IMG/VR virus record: IMGVR_UViG_3300039308_000034
Coordinates: 16,752-80,751 of that record
Length of the DNA: 64,000 nucleotides
Source: a virus
Strand: one strand, 5' to 3'
This document shows positions 15,898 to 24,444 of this stretch, in pieces; the first letter of the stretch is position 1, and every line of letters begins with the position of its first letter. The notes beneath the pieces are model-generated. The model saw nothing but the letters and a program-made list of their open reading frames with translations. It did no database searches and was not told the origin of the DNA. Position numbers and translations under genes: made by a program.

Positions 15898-17409
15898 ATG
15901 ACCCAAGCCTCTGATACACCAATCAAACCCACGAATGCAGCCAGCACTCCTGCCCAAACTGCTCCTCCATCTACAACAATCCAGGCTTCCAATTCTCAGT
16001 CTGCAACGGCTACAGCACCAATAGCCACAACCGCCAGAGTCGCAACTGTTTCTCAAACAGCCTTTCAGCCATCCCCGCTGAAAGAACAATATCGTGCACC
16101 CTATCAACCCGAATGTACTCCGGTCGAACTGATCTTTTTGTCTGGGCCGTACAAAGGCAAATCCCTTGATCTGGGGTTGGCAGTCAATGAGATTAGCCAC
16201 AGCCAGAGTGCAAATTGGGAATCCCAAACTGTCAATGGCATTCGGGTTGGAGTTAACTTTACAAATATTGGTGGCAGGGAAATTTCCATGTCCCTAGAAT
16301 ACGCCGATGTCACTTACGACATCATTCACTTAGCAGAAGGAGTTGCGCTTCTCCAGCAAATTGGGGATGGTGAAGTGCAGCCACCGCTCATGCTGCTGAC
16401 CCAGGGTGACGCAAAAAATATTGGTCCCATGGTCTGCAACAGTTTTCAGCAGAATTACAGCGAACCTTTTGCAGGTAGAACCAGAGGGTTCCGTCATGCA
16501 AAAATTGACCTTAAATTTACAGTTATTGGTGGCAAAGCCAGCAACAACGCCTTAGCTCCCCCGATCGCCTCAACTCCACTCGGGGACGAAACCAAACGGC
16601 AAACACAATTGGAGCGGCAGCGGCAAGGAACGATCGCTGCTCAAAAGACGCTGTTGCTTCCCTGTTTAGGAGAAGAAGGCAGCAATCAGCTGACTGAAAT
16701 GATTGATCAAGGGAAGTTGACTAATGTTGAGGCAATTTTGCAGCTTCCAGCTGATGTATTTGTCAATGGGACACTTGGCGGGTTGTTCAACAAGCAGGTC
16801 TTGGCAGACCAACGCTTGCAAGATAAGTTGCGGGCTGACCTTGCCAGCACAATAGCAGCTAATGAAGATGGAGTTGGCAACACTACGTTTGCTCGTCAAT
16901 TTGCCGAGGCACTGATTACCGGAGATTTTTCTCACGTTTCTCGTCCAGCAATCCAGGCACAAGCACAGGCAAGCAAACCAGATTACGACCAGATCTATCA
17001 AGCCATCCTGAACCAGGAGCTGGGCGATGACGCTTCTGTTTTTGCAGATGGTAATACTGCCGGGGAGCGATTGCGATCGGGTTTTGGAACCTGTGGCATG
17101 AAGCTTCGCAGCAGTAACACTGGAATTACTGGAGCAAAAGCTCTGTTAGATGCAGAGGTGTTAAATGCGTTCAACACTTTGCTTGCAGATGAAAGTAATA
17201 CTCAAACTTTAAAGGATGACTATGGCTTAACAGAATCCCAAATCCGTCATCTACGTAAAGGGCAACCTTTTCAATCTAAAGAAGAGTTTATGAGCTACGT
17301 AAACCAGGATGGGAGCGGGATTAGTGGATACGCGATCTGGTCAAAAATTGGGAATCCTGCAACTGGAGGTAATGACTCTAACCCATCCCCAACGGAGCCA
17401 ACATCATGA
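15898..17409 (+). CDS. Baseplate/tail-hub protein, CIS-tube-like
   Basis: A 503-residue protein. After a Thr/Ala/Pro-rich N-terminus of about 65 residues comes a strand-rich domain (VELIFLSGPYKGKSL, ISHSQSANWESQTVNGIRVG, REISMSLEYADVTYDI) that resembles the tube/baseplate adaptor fold of contractile injection systems and phage hubs. The C-terminal half is helical (QLTEMIDQGKLTNVEAILQLP, then GLTESQIRHLRKGQPFQSKEEF, a helix-hairpin-helix-like end). ATG 15898 is preferred to TTG 15859, though neither has a good ribosome site. The lipoprotein gene begins in an ATGA overlap and the hub lysins follow. Confidence 0.6.
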   Translation: MTQASDTPIKPTNAASTPAQTAPPSTTIQASNSQSATATAPIATTARVATVSQTAFQPSPLKEQYRAPYQPECTPVELIFLSGPYKGKSLDLGLAVNEISHSQSANWESQTVNGIRVGVNFTNIGGREISMSLEYADVTYDIIHLAEGVALLQQIGDGEVQPPLMLLTQGDAKNIGPMVCNSFQQNYSEPFAGRTRGFRHAKIDLKFTVIGGKASNNALAPPIASTPLGDETKRQTQLERQRQGTIAAQKTLLLPCLGEEGSNQLTEMIDQGKLTNVEAILQLPADVFVNGTLGGLFNKQVLADQRLQDKLRADLASTIAANEDGVGNTTFARQFAEALITGDFSHVSRPAIQAQAQASKPDYDQIYQAILNQELGDDASVFADGNTAGERLRSGFGTCGMKLRSSNTGITGAKALLDAEVLNAFNTLLADESNTQTLKDDYGLTESQIRHLRKGQPFQSKEEFMSYVNQDGSGISGYAIWSKIGNPATGGNDSNPSPTEPTS

Positions 17410-17807
17410 TTTACCGTTTAGTTGTCGCAGCATCGATCGCCTTATTGACCGCTTGTTCTGGGAATGTTGCCCAATCCCAGGTTCGCTACACGCTACAACC
17501 TTTGAGTGAGAATTGTCAGCTTCCATCTCATTTCCAAAATCAAGCCCTTATTGATCGAGCTGCAAGTGTTTCCCTGGGGAGTACTGTAGATACAGCAATC
17601 CAGCAAATGGGACAACCGACTCAACCAATCAGTCATTACCGCAACATTCAGGCGGTTTCAGCAACCTGGCAAGCTCAAGAAAGTGGAACTCAGTTTGAGG
17701 TTGGATTTGATTTTATGGATGGTAAAACACTGTCCGATCGAACTGTTACGCTGGCTTACAATCTAGGAACCCCCTCAGAAAAGCTTTGTACCTGGAAGAT
17801 TCAGTAA
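17406..17807 (+). CDS. Phage-borne lipoprotein, BamE/SmpA-like
   Basis: 133 residues. A signal peptide MIYRLVVAASIALLTACS ends in a lipobox with Cys17, so the mature protein would be lipid-anchored. The mature part (SVSLGSTVDTAIQQMGQP ... WQAQESGTQFEVGFDFMDGKTL) has the two-helix plus sheet pattern of BamE/SmpA-like proteins. It overlaps the hub gene (ATGA). A lipoprotein among tail genes could block superinfection or change the host envelope, as other phage lipoproteins do (inference). Confidence 0.75.
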   Translation: MIYRLVVAASIALLTACSGNVAQSQVRYTLQPLSENCQLPSHFQNQALIDRAASVSLGSTVDTAIQQMGQPTQPISHYRNIQAVSATWQAQESGTQFEVGFDFMDGKTLSDRTVTLAYNLGTPSEKLCTWKIQ

Positions 17808-17813
17808 CCATCT

Positions 17814-17848
17814 AGCCGAGCCCACACTCAACAGCGCGATCGGCTTTT
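17814..17848 (+). terminator. Hairpin plus T-run just before a start codon
   Basis: AGCCGA-N20-TCGGCT followed by TTT, ending five bases before the GTG at 17853. This is one of several terminator-like hairpins placed directly before structural gene starts, so it may act as an attenuator. Confidence 0.45.
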
Positions 17849-17852
17849 CACA

Positions 17853-19481
17853 GTGATAACCAATCTCAATCAAAATCAACCACTTGCCCCAGTATCTCAA
17901 CCCCAATCAAGCAGTCCACAGAACCAGAGTTTACAAGGGGGAACCAATTCAGCGTCAACTAAACCGCAATCGGAAACTGGAAAAGGGCGCACGAAGGCTT
18001 ATTTGCGGATCAAACTTGGGCAACTAGAATTCAGCAGTCTCAATGGCGATATCTTAGGAAACCCTTGTATTCGCCTTAGCAGCTATCAATTCAGCTCTGC
18101 CAAAATTATTCTGAATGATCCAGACGACAAGATTCGACCAACCTTGGAAAAGCAACAAGATGTTGAGATTGAGATTGGGTTCGCTGACGCCGAAAAGCAA
18201 AATGTTTTAGTCGGCAAACTCTTTGCGATCGGACGCATTCCCCCAGACGGAACTGAGATCGAGATTATTGATCCATCAGCAGCCATGCAAAACACAGGGT
18301 CTTCTGTGCAGTTTGCCAACGAAAAGCCTGTTGCCGTTGCTACCACAACCGCTCAAGATATCCTAACCGCCGATACTGCAATTCAGCAGGCACTCATTAA
18401 CGCCGGACAGACCGCTGAGTCTGAGCAGGTTAATGATCTCGATCGCCTTACCCATCAAGTTCCTGAACAGGAGCAAAACAATCCGTTTCTCTCTGCCGAC
18501 GCTGCTTCTTTTACTTTTGGAGCAGGTGAATTCAACGCGATCGAGGCTACAGCCAACCCTCAATCAACTGTTGACACAGTTGACACGCAGACTAGCCAGC
18601 AGCAACAAACTCAAACTGACTTAGCTCAATCTGCCACTCAGTCTGCCACTCAAAATCAATCAACCAATTCACCAACAGCCCAATTCGTTGCTGGACATCC
18701 AGGCTTGCAATATGCCAATAGCAGCACCAGTGGCACAGGTAACGCAGGTTCAGTTCGAGTTTCTCAGAGCGAAATGCGATCGGCACAGAACCAAGCAACC
18801 CTGACCGGAGATGTGGTGGTAACCCGCGGGAATACAGTACGTCAGGTTAGTCCGGGACAAGCTGACAAAACTGGGGTAGTGCTGGACTATAAAGGCAATC
18901 CTTCTGCCTTTATCGGTCGTCCAATCATCACGAAAAAAACAGGACTTCAGCTTCAGTCTGGATACGGCGCATTAACCGTAACTGGCTGGAGCCCCAATGA
19001 TAAGCGCACTGTTGGCGCAACCGTCGTGACACCTGGTGGTGCGAGAGCTTATAGCCCAGATGAAACAATCAATGCACCCGAGTGGGGTCAGGTGAAGCTG
19101 GGTGATCCAGTCGTGGCAGGCAATATGTTTACTTGGGCAGACGTAACCCGCAATGGCGAACGCATTCCAGAGACGAAGAGTGTAATGGAGGCGGCAATTC
19201 GCATCGCCAAAATCCTCGACCAAGTTATGCGGGACATGAACGGTGGCAAGAAGCCAGAGATTACCAGCTGGTATCGTCCGCTTTGGTACAACCGTCAGAT
19301 TGGTAGTTCTGACAATTCACGGCACGTTCATGGTGATGCAATTGACTGGTTTCTACCGAATATGATGAGTATTCACGATGCGATCGAGCCAAGCTATTCA
19401 GGCGGACTCGCCATCAAGAGCGGAGCATTTATCCACATTGATGCCTGTACAGATCCAGCTAAACGGCGCTGGACTTATTAA
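17853..19481 (+). CDS. Tail hub protein with C-terminal M15 peptidase domain
   Basis: 542 residues. Residues about 45-150 (AYLRIKLGQLEFSSLNG ... LRPTLEKQQDVEIEIGF-like, VLVGKLFAIGRIPPDGTEIEI) fit a tail hub domain. A Gln/Ser/Thr-rich linker of about 150 residues follows. The last 110 residues are an M15 (D-Ala-D-Ala carboxypeptidase type) domain: ITSWYRPLWYNRQIGSS, then SRHVHGDAIDWF with the zinc His and Asp, and FIHIDA with the last His. It would cut peptidoglycan cross-links during DNA entry. GTG 17853 has no clear ribosome site and lies just after a hairpin. The GH19/C39 lysin follows after two bases. Confidence 0.75.
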   Translation: MITNLNQNQPLAPVSQPQSSSPQNQSLQGGTNSASTKPQSETGKGRTKAYLRIKLGQLEFSSLNGDILGNPCIRLSSYQFSSAKIILNDPDDKIRPTLEKQQDVEIEIGFADAEKQNVLVGKLFAIGRIPPDGTEIEIIDPSAAMQNTGSSVQFANEKPVAVATTTAQDILTADTAIQQALINAGQTAESEQVNDLDRLTHQVPEQEQNNPFLSADAASFTFGAGEFNAIEATANPQSTVDTVDTQTSQQQQTQTDLAQSATQSATQNQSTNSPTAQFVAGHPGLQYANSSTSGTGNAGSVRVSQSEMRSAQNQATLTGDVVVTRGNTVRQVSPGQADKTGVVLDYKGNPSAFIGRPIITKKTGLQLQSGYGALTVTGWSPNDKRTVGATVVTPGGARAYSPDETINAPEWGQVKLGDPVVAGNMFTWADVTRNGERIPETKSVMEAAIRIAKILDQVMRDMNGGKKPEITSWYRPLWYNRQIGSSDNSRHVHGDAIDWFLPNMMSIHDAIEPSYSGGLAIKSGAFIHIDACTDPAKRRWTY

Positions 19482-19483
19482 CA

Positions 19484-21079
19484 ATGGCTGACACTCAATC
19501 ACTTACCCCAATTCAACCGATCAACCAACCAGGAACCGCAGATCCGGCTTCAGCGGTTTCTGTTGCGGCTACACCTGCTCAGCCCAAAGTAGATCCCTAT
19601 CCGACTGCGAGCGAGATTATGCAGGTCTGTGTGGACAGCAACTCGTCAAACGTTAAAAAGTATGCGCCTTTTGTTTTGAAGGCAATGTGTAGTGCGGGCT
19701 TAACTAGCCGCAATCAGTTAATTGCGATCATCTGCACGATTTACACCGAAACGACCCCCTTTGCTCCGATCCCAGAAGATGGGCGGGGTGCAGGCAGCGA
19801 CTACGGAACCACCTATTACGGACGTGGATTTATTCAACTGACCTGGGAGGACAACTACATTGCTGCCGAAAAGGAGCTTGGTTTAACCGGGCTTCACGCT
19901 AACCCAGATCTGGCACTAGAGCCGGAAAATGCGGCAAAGATATTAACCTGGTTTTGGAAGCGGAATGGAGTTGCTGCTTATGCTGAGAAAGGCGATTGGC
20001 AGAACGTTCGCTCAATGGTCAATGCCGGACACGCAGGCTCTTACAGCTATTGTTGGGGACGGGAAACTTATGAGCCTGCATTGGAACGTGCTCAAAAAGT
20101 TTTCACAAAGGATCTAAACCCTGCTGAAATTGGCGCGATGCCTGTAGACGGCAGTTACGGACTCGGCTGCATCGATCCTGGTTCAGGTTTAACCCGGACG
20201 ATCGCCGGAGTGCAAAACCCAACGACTCAGGAGGATGCGCTTAGCTATGCCCTGGGGCTACACTTCCTCGATCGCCAGAAATCCCATGAATGTGTGCTCA
20301 ACACCAACGTCTCCAGTGAGCCAGAGATTCTGAAGTTAGATGCTCAAAAGACTTTTGAACTCAAAGGAATTAGCACTGATTTAGACGGCGAGTACACAAT
20401 TGATGAGATCTTCTTCTACCCGTTAGCGCCTGGCGGAATCCAGGCAAAGATCTATGGCTATAAGCCAGACCCTAACGCACCTGCTCCACAGGTTTTCCTG
20501 CACGACACCACTCAGGCTAATGCACCTGCCACAGCAGCCACACCGCAATCTTCACCGAGTGGTAGTACAGTTTTGCCAGTCCCCTGTTGGTTGCAGACCG
20601 ACAATGCTGTGCAGCCCGACCGAACTTGTAACACCAGCTCAAATGCAATGGCAGCTAAGTTCTTGGGCGCTACCATCCAGAGTGATGACCAGTACTTCCA
20701 AATCGTGAGCAAGTACGGTGACAGTACCAGCATGGAGGCACAGACTGCCGCTCTTTCAGAGATTGGCATCAAGTCTCAGCAAAAAACAAACCTTGATTTC
20801 GCCGATCTCGATCGGCAGCTTGCCAATGGGAAACCCATCACCATCTCGATCGCCCATCGTGGTTCAGAGAGCAGCCCTAACTTAAACAAGTGGCATGTCA
20901 TCTGCGTCATTGGCAAAACGCCGAATGGGGACTATATCGTTAATGATCCCTATGGCAGTGTCAACGATGCCTATACAAGTGACCCACACAACGGATGTGG
21001 TGCAATCTATACTCGACAAACCTTGACCCGCCGTTGGCTCGCAAGCGGTTCTGGAACTGGATGGGGGAGGCTCTTCTAA
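19484..21079 (+). CDS. Two-domain lysin: GH19 glycosidase plus C39-like peptidase
   Basis: 531 residues. Residues about 40-205 match GH19 chitinase/lysozyme: IICTIYTETTPFAPIPEDG carries the likely catalytic Glu, and YYGRGFIQLTWEDNY matches the family GRGxIQLTxxxNY. Residues about 365-531 match the C39-like cysteine peptidase fold: CWLQTDNAVQPDRTCNTSS (Cys), KWHVICVIG (His), VNDPYGS (Asp). It would cut both the sugar and the peptide part of peptidoglycan. It starts two bases after the M15 hub gene and lies in the tail block, so it may be tail-associated or the endolysin. There is no signal peptide. Confidence 0.8.
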   Translation: MADTQSLTPIQPINQPGTADPASAVSVAATPAQPKVDPYPTASEIMQVCVDSNSSNVKKYAPFVLKAMCSAGLTSRNQLIAIICTIYTETTPFAPIPEDGRGAGSDYGTTYYGRGFIQLTWEDNYIAAEKELGLTGLHANPDLALEPENAAKILTWFWKRNGVAAYAEKGDWQNVRSMVNAGHAGSYSYCWGRETYEPALERAQKVFTKDLNPAEIGAMPVDGSYGLGCIDPGSGLTRTIAGVQNPTTQEDALSYALGLHFLDRQKSHECVLNTNVSSEPEILKLDAQKTFELKGISTDLDGEYTIDEIFFYPLAPGGIQAKIYGYKPDPNAPAPQVFLHDTTQANAPATAATPQSSPSGSTVLPVPCWLQTDNAVQPDRTCNTSSNAMAAKFLGATIQSDDQYFQIVSKYGDSTSMEAQTAALSEIGIKSQQKTNLDFADLDRQLANGKPITISIAHRGSESSPNLNKWHVICVIGKTPNGDYIVNDPYGSVNDAYTSDPHNGCGAIYTRQTLTRRWLASGSGTGWGRLF

Positions 21080-21448
21080 ATGCTCAATCCTCGCTTTTTC
21101 GCCATCCCTTCTGATATCAAGCTTGAGCCATGGCAGAAGTTTCGTGTCATGGGATATGCTCAGACTGGAGATTGGGTATTGGTCAAGTGGCAGATTACGA
21201 TCGGCAGCAGAGAAGCCTACCGTTGGCAGAGTGGCGAAACCCTGTACCACGGTGAAACCGCAATCGAGGGGGGGAGGTTGGAGGGCAGCTTTAACCTTTA
21301 CCAGACACCTGCTATTGAGCAAACCGGCACCCCACTCAACCAATCTGTTTGGGATCGGATCGATCGGCGCATTGGGCAGCACGGCATTCCCCCAGCGATC
21401 GCGGCTGGCTTGAGAAATCCCAGAAATTATCGCTGTTTTCAGGTTTAA
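21080..21448 (+). CDS. Hypothetical protein, 122 aa
   Basis: Not recognised. It starts at the base after the lysin stop codon. The protein is strand-rich (LEPWQKFRVMGYAQTGDWVLVKWQITIG) with a C-terminal VWDRIDRRIGQHGIPPAIA segment. It ends convergent with parB, overlapping it by four bases. Its coupling to the lysin suggests a lysis or tail accessory role (inference). Confidence 0.55.
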   Translation: MLNPRFFAIPSDIKLEPWQKFRVMGYAQTGDWVLVKWQITIGSREAYRWQSGETLYHGETAIEGGRLEGSFNLYQTPAIEQTGTPLNQSVWDRIDRRIGQHGIPPAIAAGLRNPRNYRCFQV

Positions 21449-22479
21449 TCTTTCTCTATTTTCTCAATTTCCTTTCGCTTCTGACGCAGCAGCTTCTCTA
21501 AGCTATCGATCTCCTGCTTCAACTGTCCCCTTTCCTCGTCAGATAGTTTTCGTACTGACTTCTCGCTAATCCCCTCAATTTGGGAGCGAACCTTACCAAT
21601 TCGACCTAGTACCGATCGAGGTACAGTGCTGCCAGCGGGTTTAATCAGAGACTTAATTTCAGAAACCGTTAATTCCTCCTCAATTGCTTTTTGGAGAATG
21701 GATTGCCTCAGCTCTAGATCGGCAATTCTCGATAGTTCGATCGCCTTTGTATAGGTCAAGCTGCCAGCGTTATAGGCTGCCAGGATCTCTTCTGGCAGGT
21801 TGAGGAGCCGGAGACGAGTCGTCACAAAGGAGAGAACAGTTAGCTCTGGGGCAGCTTCCTGGAAAAGTGCCTCAATTCGATCTCGCAGTGTTGGATCAAT
21901 CGATGCTTTCTTCTCTGCTGCATTTTTCAGCTGATACAAAATTGAAATTGTCTCCTCTCGCGTCTTCTCCAAAGCCAGGGAGAGGAGATACAAGATCTCT
22001 TCTGTATCGTCTAATTCGTTTAAATCCTGACGACGCTTATTTTCAATCCGAGACAGTTTTACAGCTGTCAGATCATCAACCTCAATAATATCTACAGGAA
22101 TCTCCGTCAGGTTTGCCACGATCGCCGCATCCAGTCGAGTTTCTCCTGCAATTAAGCGTAGCCTACCATCAGATAGGCGTTGAACCCAGATAGAGCCGCG
22201 AAACCCGTAGGTTTGAATGCTCTCTACTAATAGCTGAAACTTTTCTGAGTCACGTTCTCGCCGCGAGCGATAAGGACGACGCTCAATTTGGGAAATCGGC
22301 ACAACGGCTTGAGCGATGCGATCGGATGGTACTTCTGACAACAGGTTTTGCCGCCTTGAGGCTAACTCCTGCTCTAATTCAACAATCCGGGCTTGAGCTG
22401 CATCGAGTTCCTCTTTTGCTTGAACCGATTTCGTATGGTTGGAGAAGAAGGAAGCGGGGTTCGGACGGGTCTTAGGCAT
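21445..22479 (-). CDS. parB: ParB-family partition protein
   Basis: 344 residues. The N-terminal 60 residues are a coiled coil (KEELDAAQARIVELEQELASR). The ParB/Srx domain follows: VVPISQIERRPYRSRRERD, then GSIWVQRLSDGRLRLIAGETRLDAA (the GERR-like box reads GETR) and EIPVDIIEVDDL. A helical DNA-binding part (EEILAAYNAGSLTYTKAIELSRI) and a second coiled coil (LKQEIDSLEKLLRQKRKEIEK) complete it. It would bind a parS site and load onto DNA for segregation. The start overlaps the parA stop by eight bases. Confidence 0.9.
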   Translation of the reverse strand: MPKTRPNPASFFSNHTKSVQAKEELDAAQARIVELEQELASRRQNLLSEVPSDRIAQAVVPISQIERRPYRSRRERDSEKFQLLVESIQTYGFRGSIWVQRLSDGRLRLIAGETRLDAAIVANLTEIPVDIIEVDDLTAVKLSRIENKRRQDLNELDDTEEILYLLSLALEKTREETISILYQLKNAAEKKASIDPTLRDRIEALFQEAAPELTVLSFVTTRLRLLNLPEEILAAYNAGSLTYTKAIELSRIADLELRQSILQKAIEEELTVSEIKSLIKPAGSTVPRSVLGRIGKVRSQIEGISEKSVRKLSDEERGQLKQEIDSLEKLLRQKRKEIEKIEKD

Positions 22480-23302
22480 ACTGAACTTCCTGGGAAATTT
22501 CCTGAACTAACAGATCGGCGATCGGCTCAAAATCTTTGCAAGCTTCATGCCCTGGGCGATAGCAATAAAGCGGAGCCTGTCCTCGATTAGCAGCATTTTC
22601 AAACTCAGCGCTGTAACGAACGCCAGGGAAACAAGGAACGCCTTGACTCTCTAGTACCTCTGCGATTGATGCAGCAAAAGCTTTTTGATCTGCATTACTC
22701 GCAATCTTCATTGGCACACAGCCCAAAAGCTTTGGTACTGGCACAAGATTCAGATCCTCCTCAACATTTCCAATCCACTGCAAGAGGGAATCAACTCCGG
22801 TCATTTTGACGCTCATTGGCAGTGGAATCAGGATATGTGTTGCGGTTGCCAAAGCCGTACAGCTCAACACATCTAGCGAAGCAGGTGAATCCAGGATGAT
22901 CAGGTCATATTCTGGTGGATATTTCTTAAATGCCCTTTTCAAAACGGTTTCACGTCCTGTACGTGTTGGCAAATCCAGTGCGACTGAAACCATTACATCG
23001 CCACCTAAGCACACATTAAATTGTCCTTTCGGCGTTCCCCACTCTGGCGTTAAAGTGGGATACTTCCCATCAAAATCTCGATCGAACAGTGCAGCAGCCG
23101 TCTGACTCGGATCAATCTGAGGCTCTAGTCCACAGAACCGAGCTACAGAACCGTTAGTATCTAAGTCGATAAACAGCACTCTCAACCCTAGCTGAGCGAT
23201 GCGATAACCTAGATGCACTCCCAATGTTGTTTTTCCAACGCCGCCAGCATTGGCAGTAATCCACAGAACTATCTGTTGTCGTGGCGTAATCAGCTTCTTC
23301 AT
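22472..23302 (-). CDS. parA: ParA-family partition ATPase
   Basis: 276 residues, short ParA type without an N-terminal HTH. The deviant Walker A box NAGGVGKTT (Lys24) lies near the N-terminus. LRVLFIDLDTNGSVARF and YDLIILDSPASLDV are the Walker A' and B regions. It would form the ATP-driven gradient that moves ParB-bound DNA, so the element is likely to be kept as a low-copy plasmid in at least one life stage. ATG 23302 has a strong AGGAGGGG. The promoter overlaps the two palindromes at 23315-23371, which suggests autorepression. Confidence 0.92.
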   Translation of the reverse strand: MKKLITPRQQIVLWITANAGGVGKTTLGVHLGYRIAQLGLRVLFIDLDTNGSVARFCGLEPQIDPSQTAAALFDRDFDGKYPTLTPEWGTPKGQFNVCLGGDVMVSVALDLPTRTGRETVLKRAFKKYPPEYDLIILDSPASLDVLSCTALATATHILIPLPMSVKMTGVDSLLQWIGNVEEDLNLVPVPKLLGCVPMKIASNADQKAFAASIAEVLESQGVPCFPGVRYSAEFENAANRGQAPLYCYRPGHEACKDFEPIADLLVQEISQEVQYA

Positions 23303-23314
23303 AACCCCTCCTAG

Positions 23315-23371
23315 TTTAGGAAAGTCGTTTTTCCTAAAATTCTATAAAATTAGGAAAAACGATTTTCCTAA
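23315..23371. promoter_or_regulatory. Twin palindromic operator / candidate parS upstream of parA
   Basis: Two related palindromes centred on CG: TTTAGGAAA ... TTTCCTAAA at 23315-23338 and TTAGGAAAA ... TTTTCCTAA at 23350-23371. They flank TATAAAA, which on the minus strand gives TATAGAAT as a plausible -10 for parA. Likely a ParA/ParB operator or centromere. Confidence 0.7.
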
Positions 23372-23432
23372 ATGAGATATCGCTTAGAATAACGGCAAGA
23401 TCGATCGCTTGCAACATTTTCTTCAAACTGAG

Positions 23433-24425
23433 ATGCTTCCAAGTTTTCAATCCCATGTCGTTAGCAAAACAGAGGATTGCTTCAAATGCTCTGTCTGTAG
23501 TCGGTCGTGGAAAAGTCGCCCCAGAACTGCCAATTGTCCAGGAGTTACAGCTTATGACTGGATACCCAGGCACCTCAAGACGATCGATTGGTTTAAGTCT
23601 CAAAATTTGAAGCCTGCAACAGCCCCAGCTGGGTACTGGAACAAGCAATATTTGTATGAGATGGACAAGGTTGAAGTTGACGACCCTAACCTGCCACCGA
23701 TCTACAAAGGCTACGATTTTGTTCGTGTAAAAGAAGGCTTAAAGACCGCAGGCGAATGGAAGAAAGATGATCGCTGTCCTCGGTCTGATGCGTCACCCAG
23801 GGCTGTTATATGGTGGTGCAATCGGTGGGAACCGTTATTCAAACAGGAAGACTGCGAATGGCATCCCCGCGATCGATTTATTTGCAGATCGACGTTGAAA
23901 CGGAAACAGGGAGGTTTTTCACTGTCGAATGGATGGATCAGGCGACTCGAAGCCTGGATGAAGGAGCGAGGACATCATGTTTTGGAGGTAGAAAATCCTT
24001 ACTCAAAACATGCACCAGATATGAAGCTATACAAGTCGTCTTGGGTGAAAATGTTCCTTGCGGAAAACGCTGAAGACTACTGCAAGTGGCTCGATCGCCA
24101 ACAAACTTATATCGAACTGTTTGAGCGTAACCGGGAAGCGATCGCACAAGGGCGTATCCGGGCACGCCAACAGCAGCAGCAAAGACGCCAAGAGGCTGTA
24201 CTTCAATTTGAGCAAGAAGCCAGAGAAAGAGAAAAAGCAGCTCAACAGCAAACCGTAGCGCAAAGCTTCTCACTTGACCTTTTACAAGACCAGATTCGAG
24301 AGCAAACGCTCCGATGTCTTCAGTGCGCGTCCAGCATCATGACTGAACAGGGGTTTCTTTGCGTGATTCACCAGTATGAGTTGCCCAGTATTCCCTGCCC
24401 TGATTGGAGCAGCCCAACCCCATAA
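23433..24425 (+). CDS. Zinc-finger, coiled-coil protein of unknown function
   Basis: 330 residues from ATG 23433 (TTG 23409 also in frame). The N-terminus carries CFKCSVC ... NCPG and the C-terminus CLQCASSIM ... FLCVIH, each able to bind zinc. Residues about 215-290 form a long Gln/Arg/Glu coiled coil (RARQQQQQRRQEAVLQFEQEA). The centre (WWCNRWEPLFKQEDCEWHPRDRF) is rich in Trp and Cys. It diverges from parA and lies 19 bases before the helicase gene, suggesting a shared DNA role. No family is recognised. Confidence 0.6.
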   Translation: MLPSFQSHVVSKTEDCFKCSVCSRSWKSRPRTANCPGVTAYDWIPRHLKTIDWFKSQNLKPATAPAGYWNKQYLYEMDKVEVDDPNLPPIYKGYDFVRVKEGLKTAGEWKKDDRCPRSDASPRAVIWWCNRWEPLFKQEDCEWHPRDRFICRSTLKRKQGGFSLSNGWIRRLEAWMKERGHHVLEVENPYSKHAPDMKLYKSSWVKMFLAENAEDYCKWLDRQQTYIELFERNREAIAQGRIRARQQQQQRRQEAVLQFEQEAREREKAAQQQTVAQSFSLDLLQDQIREQTLRCLQCASSIMTEQGFLCVIHQYELPSIPCPDWSSPTP

Positions 24426-24444
24426 GAGAAATCATCGGAAAATC

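Noticed and set aside
15898-17409. Late control protein D homologue
   Set aside because: The fold pattern fits a tube/hub adaptor, but no gpD-specific motif could be pointed to.
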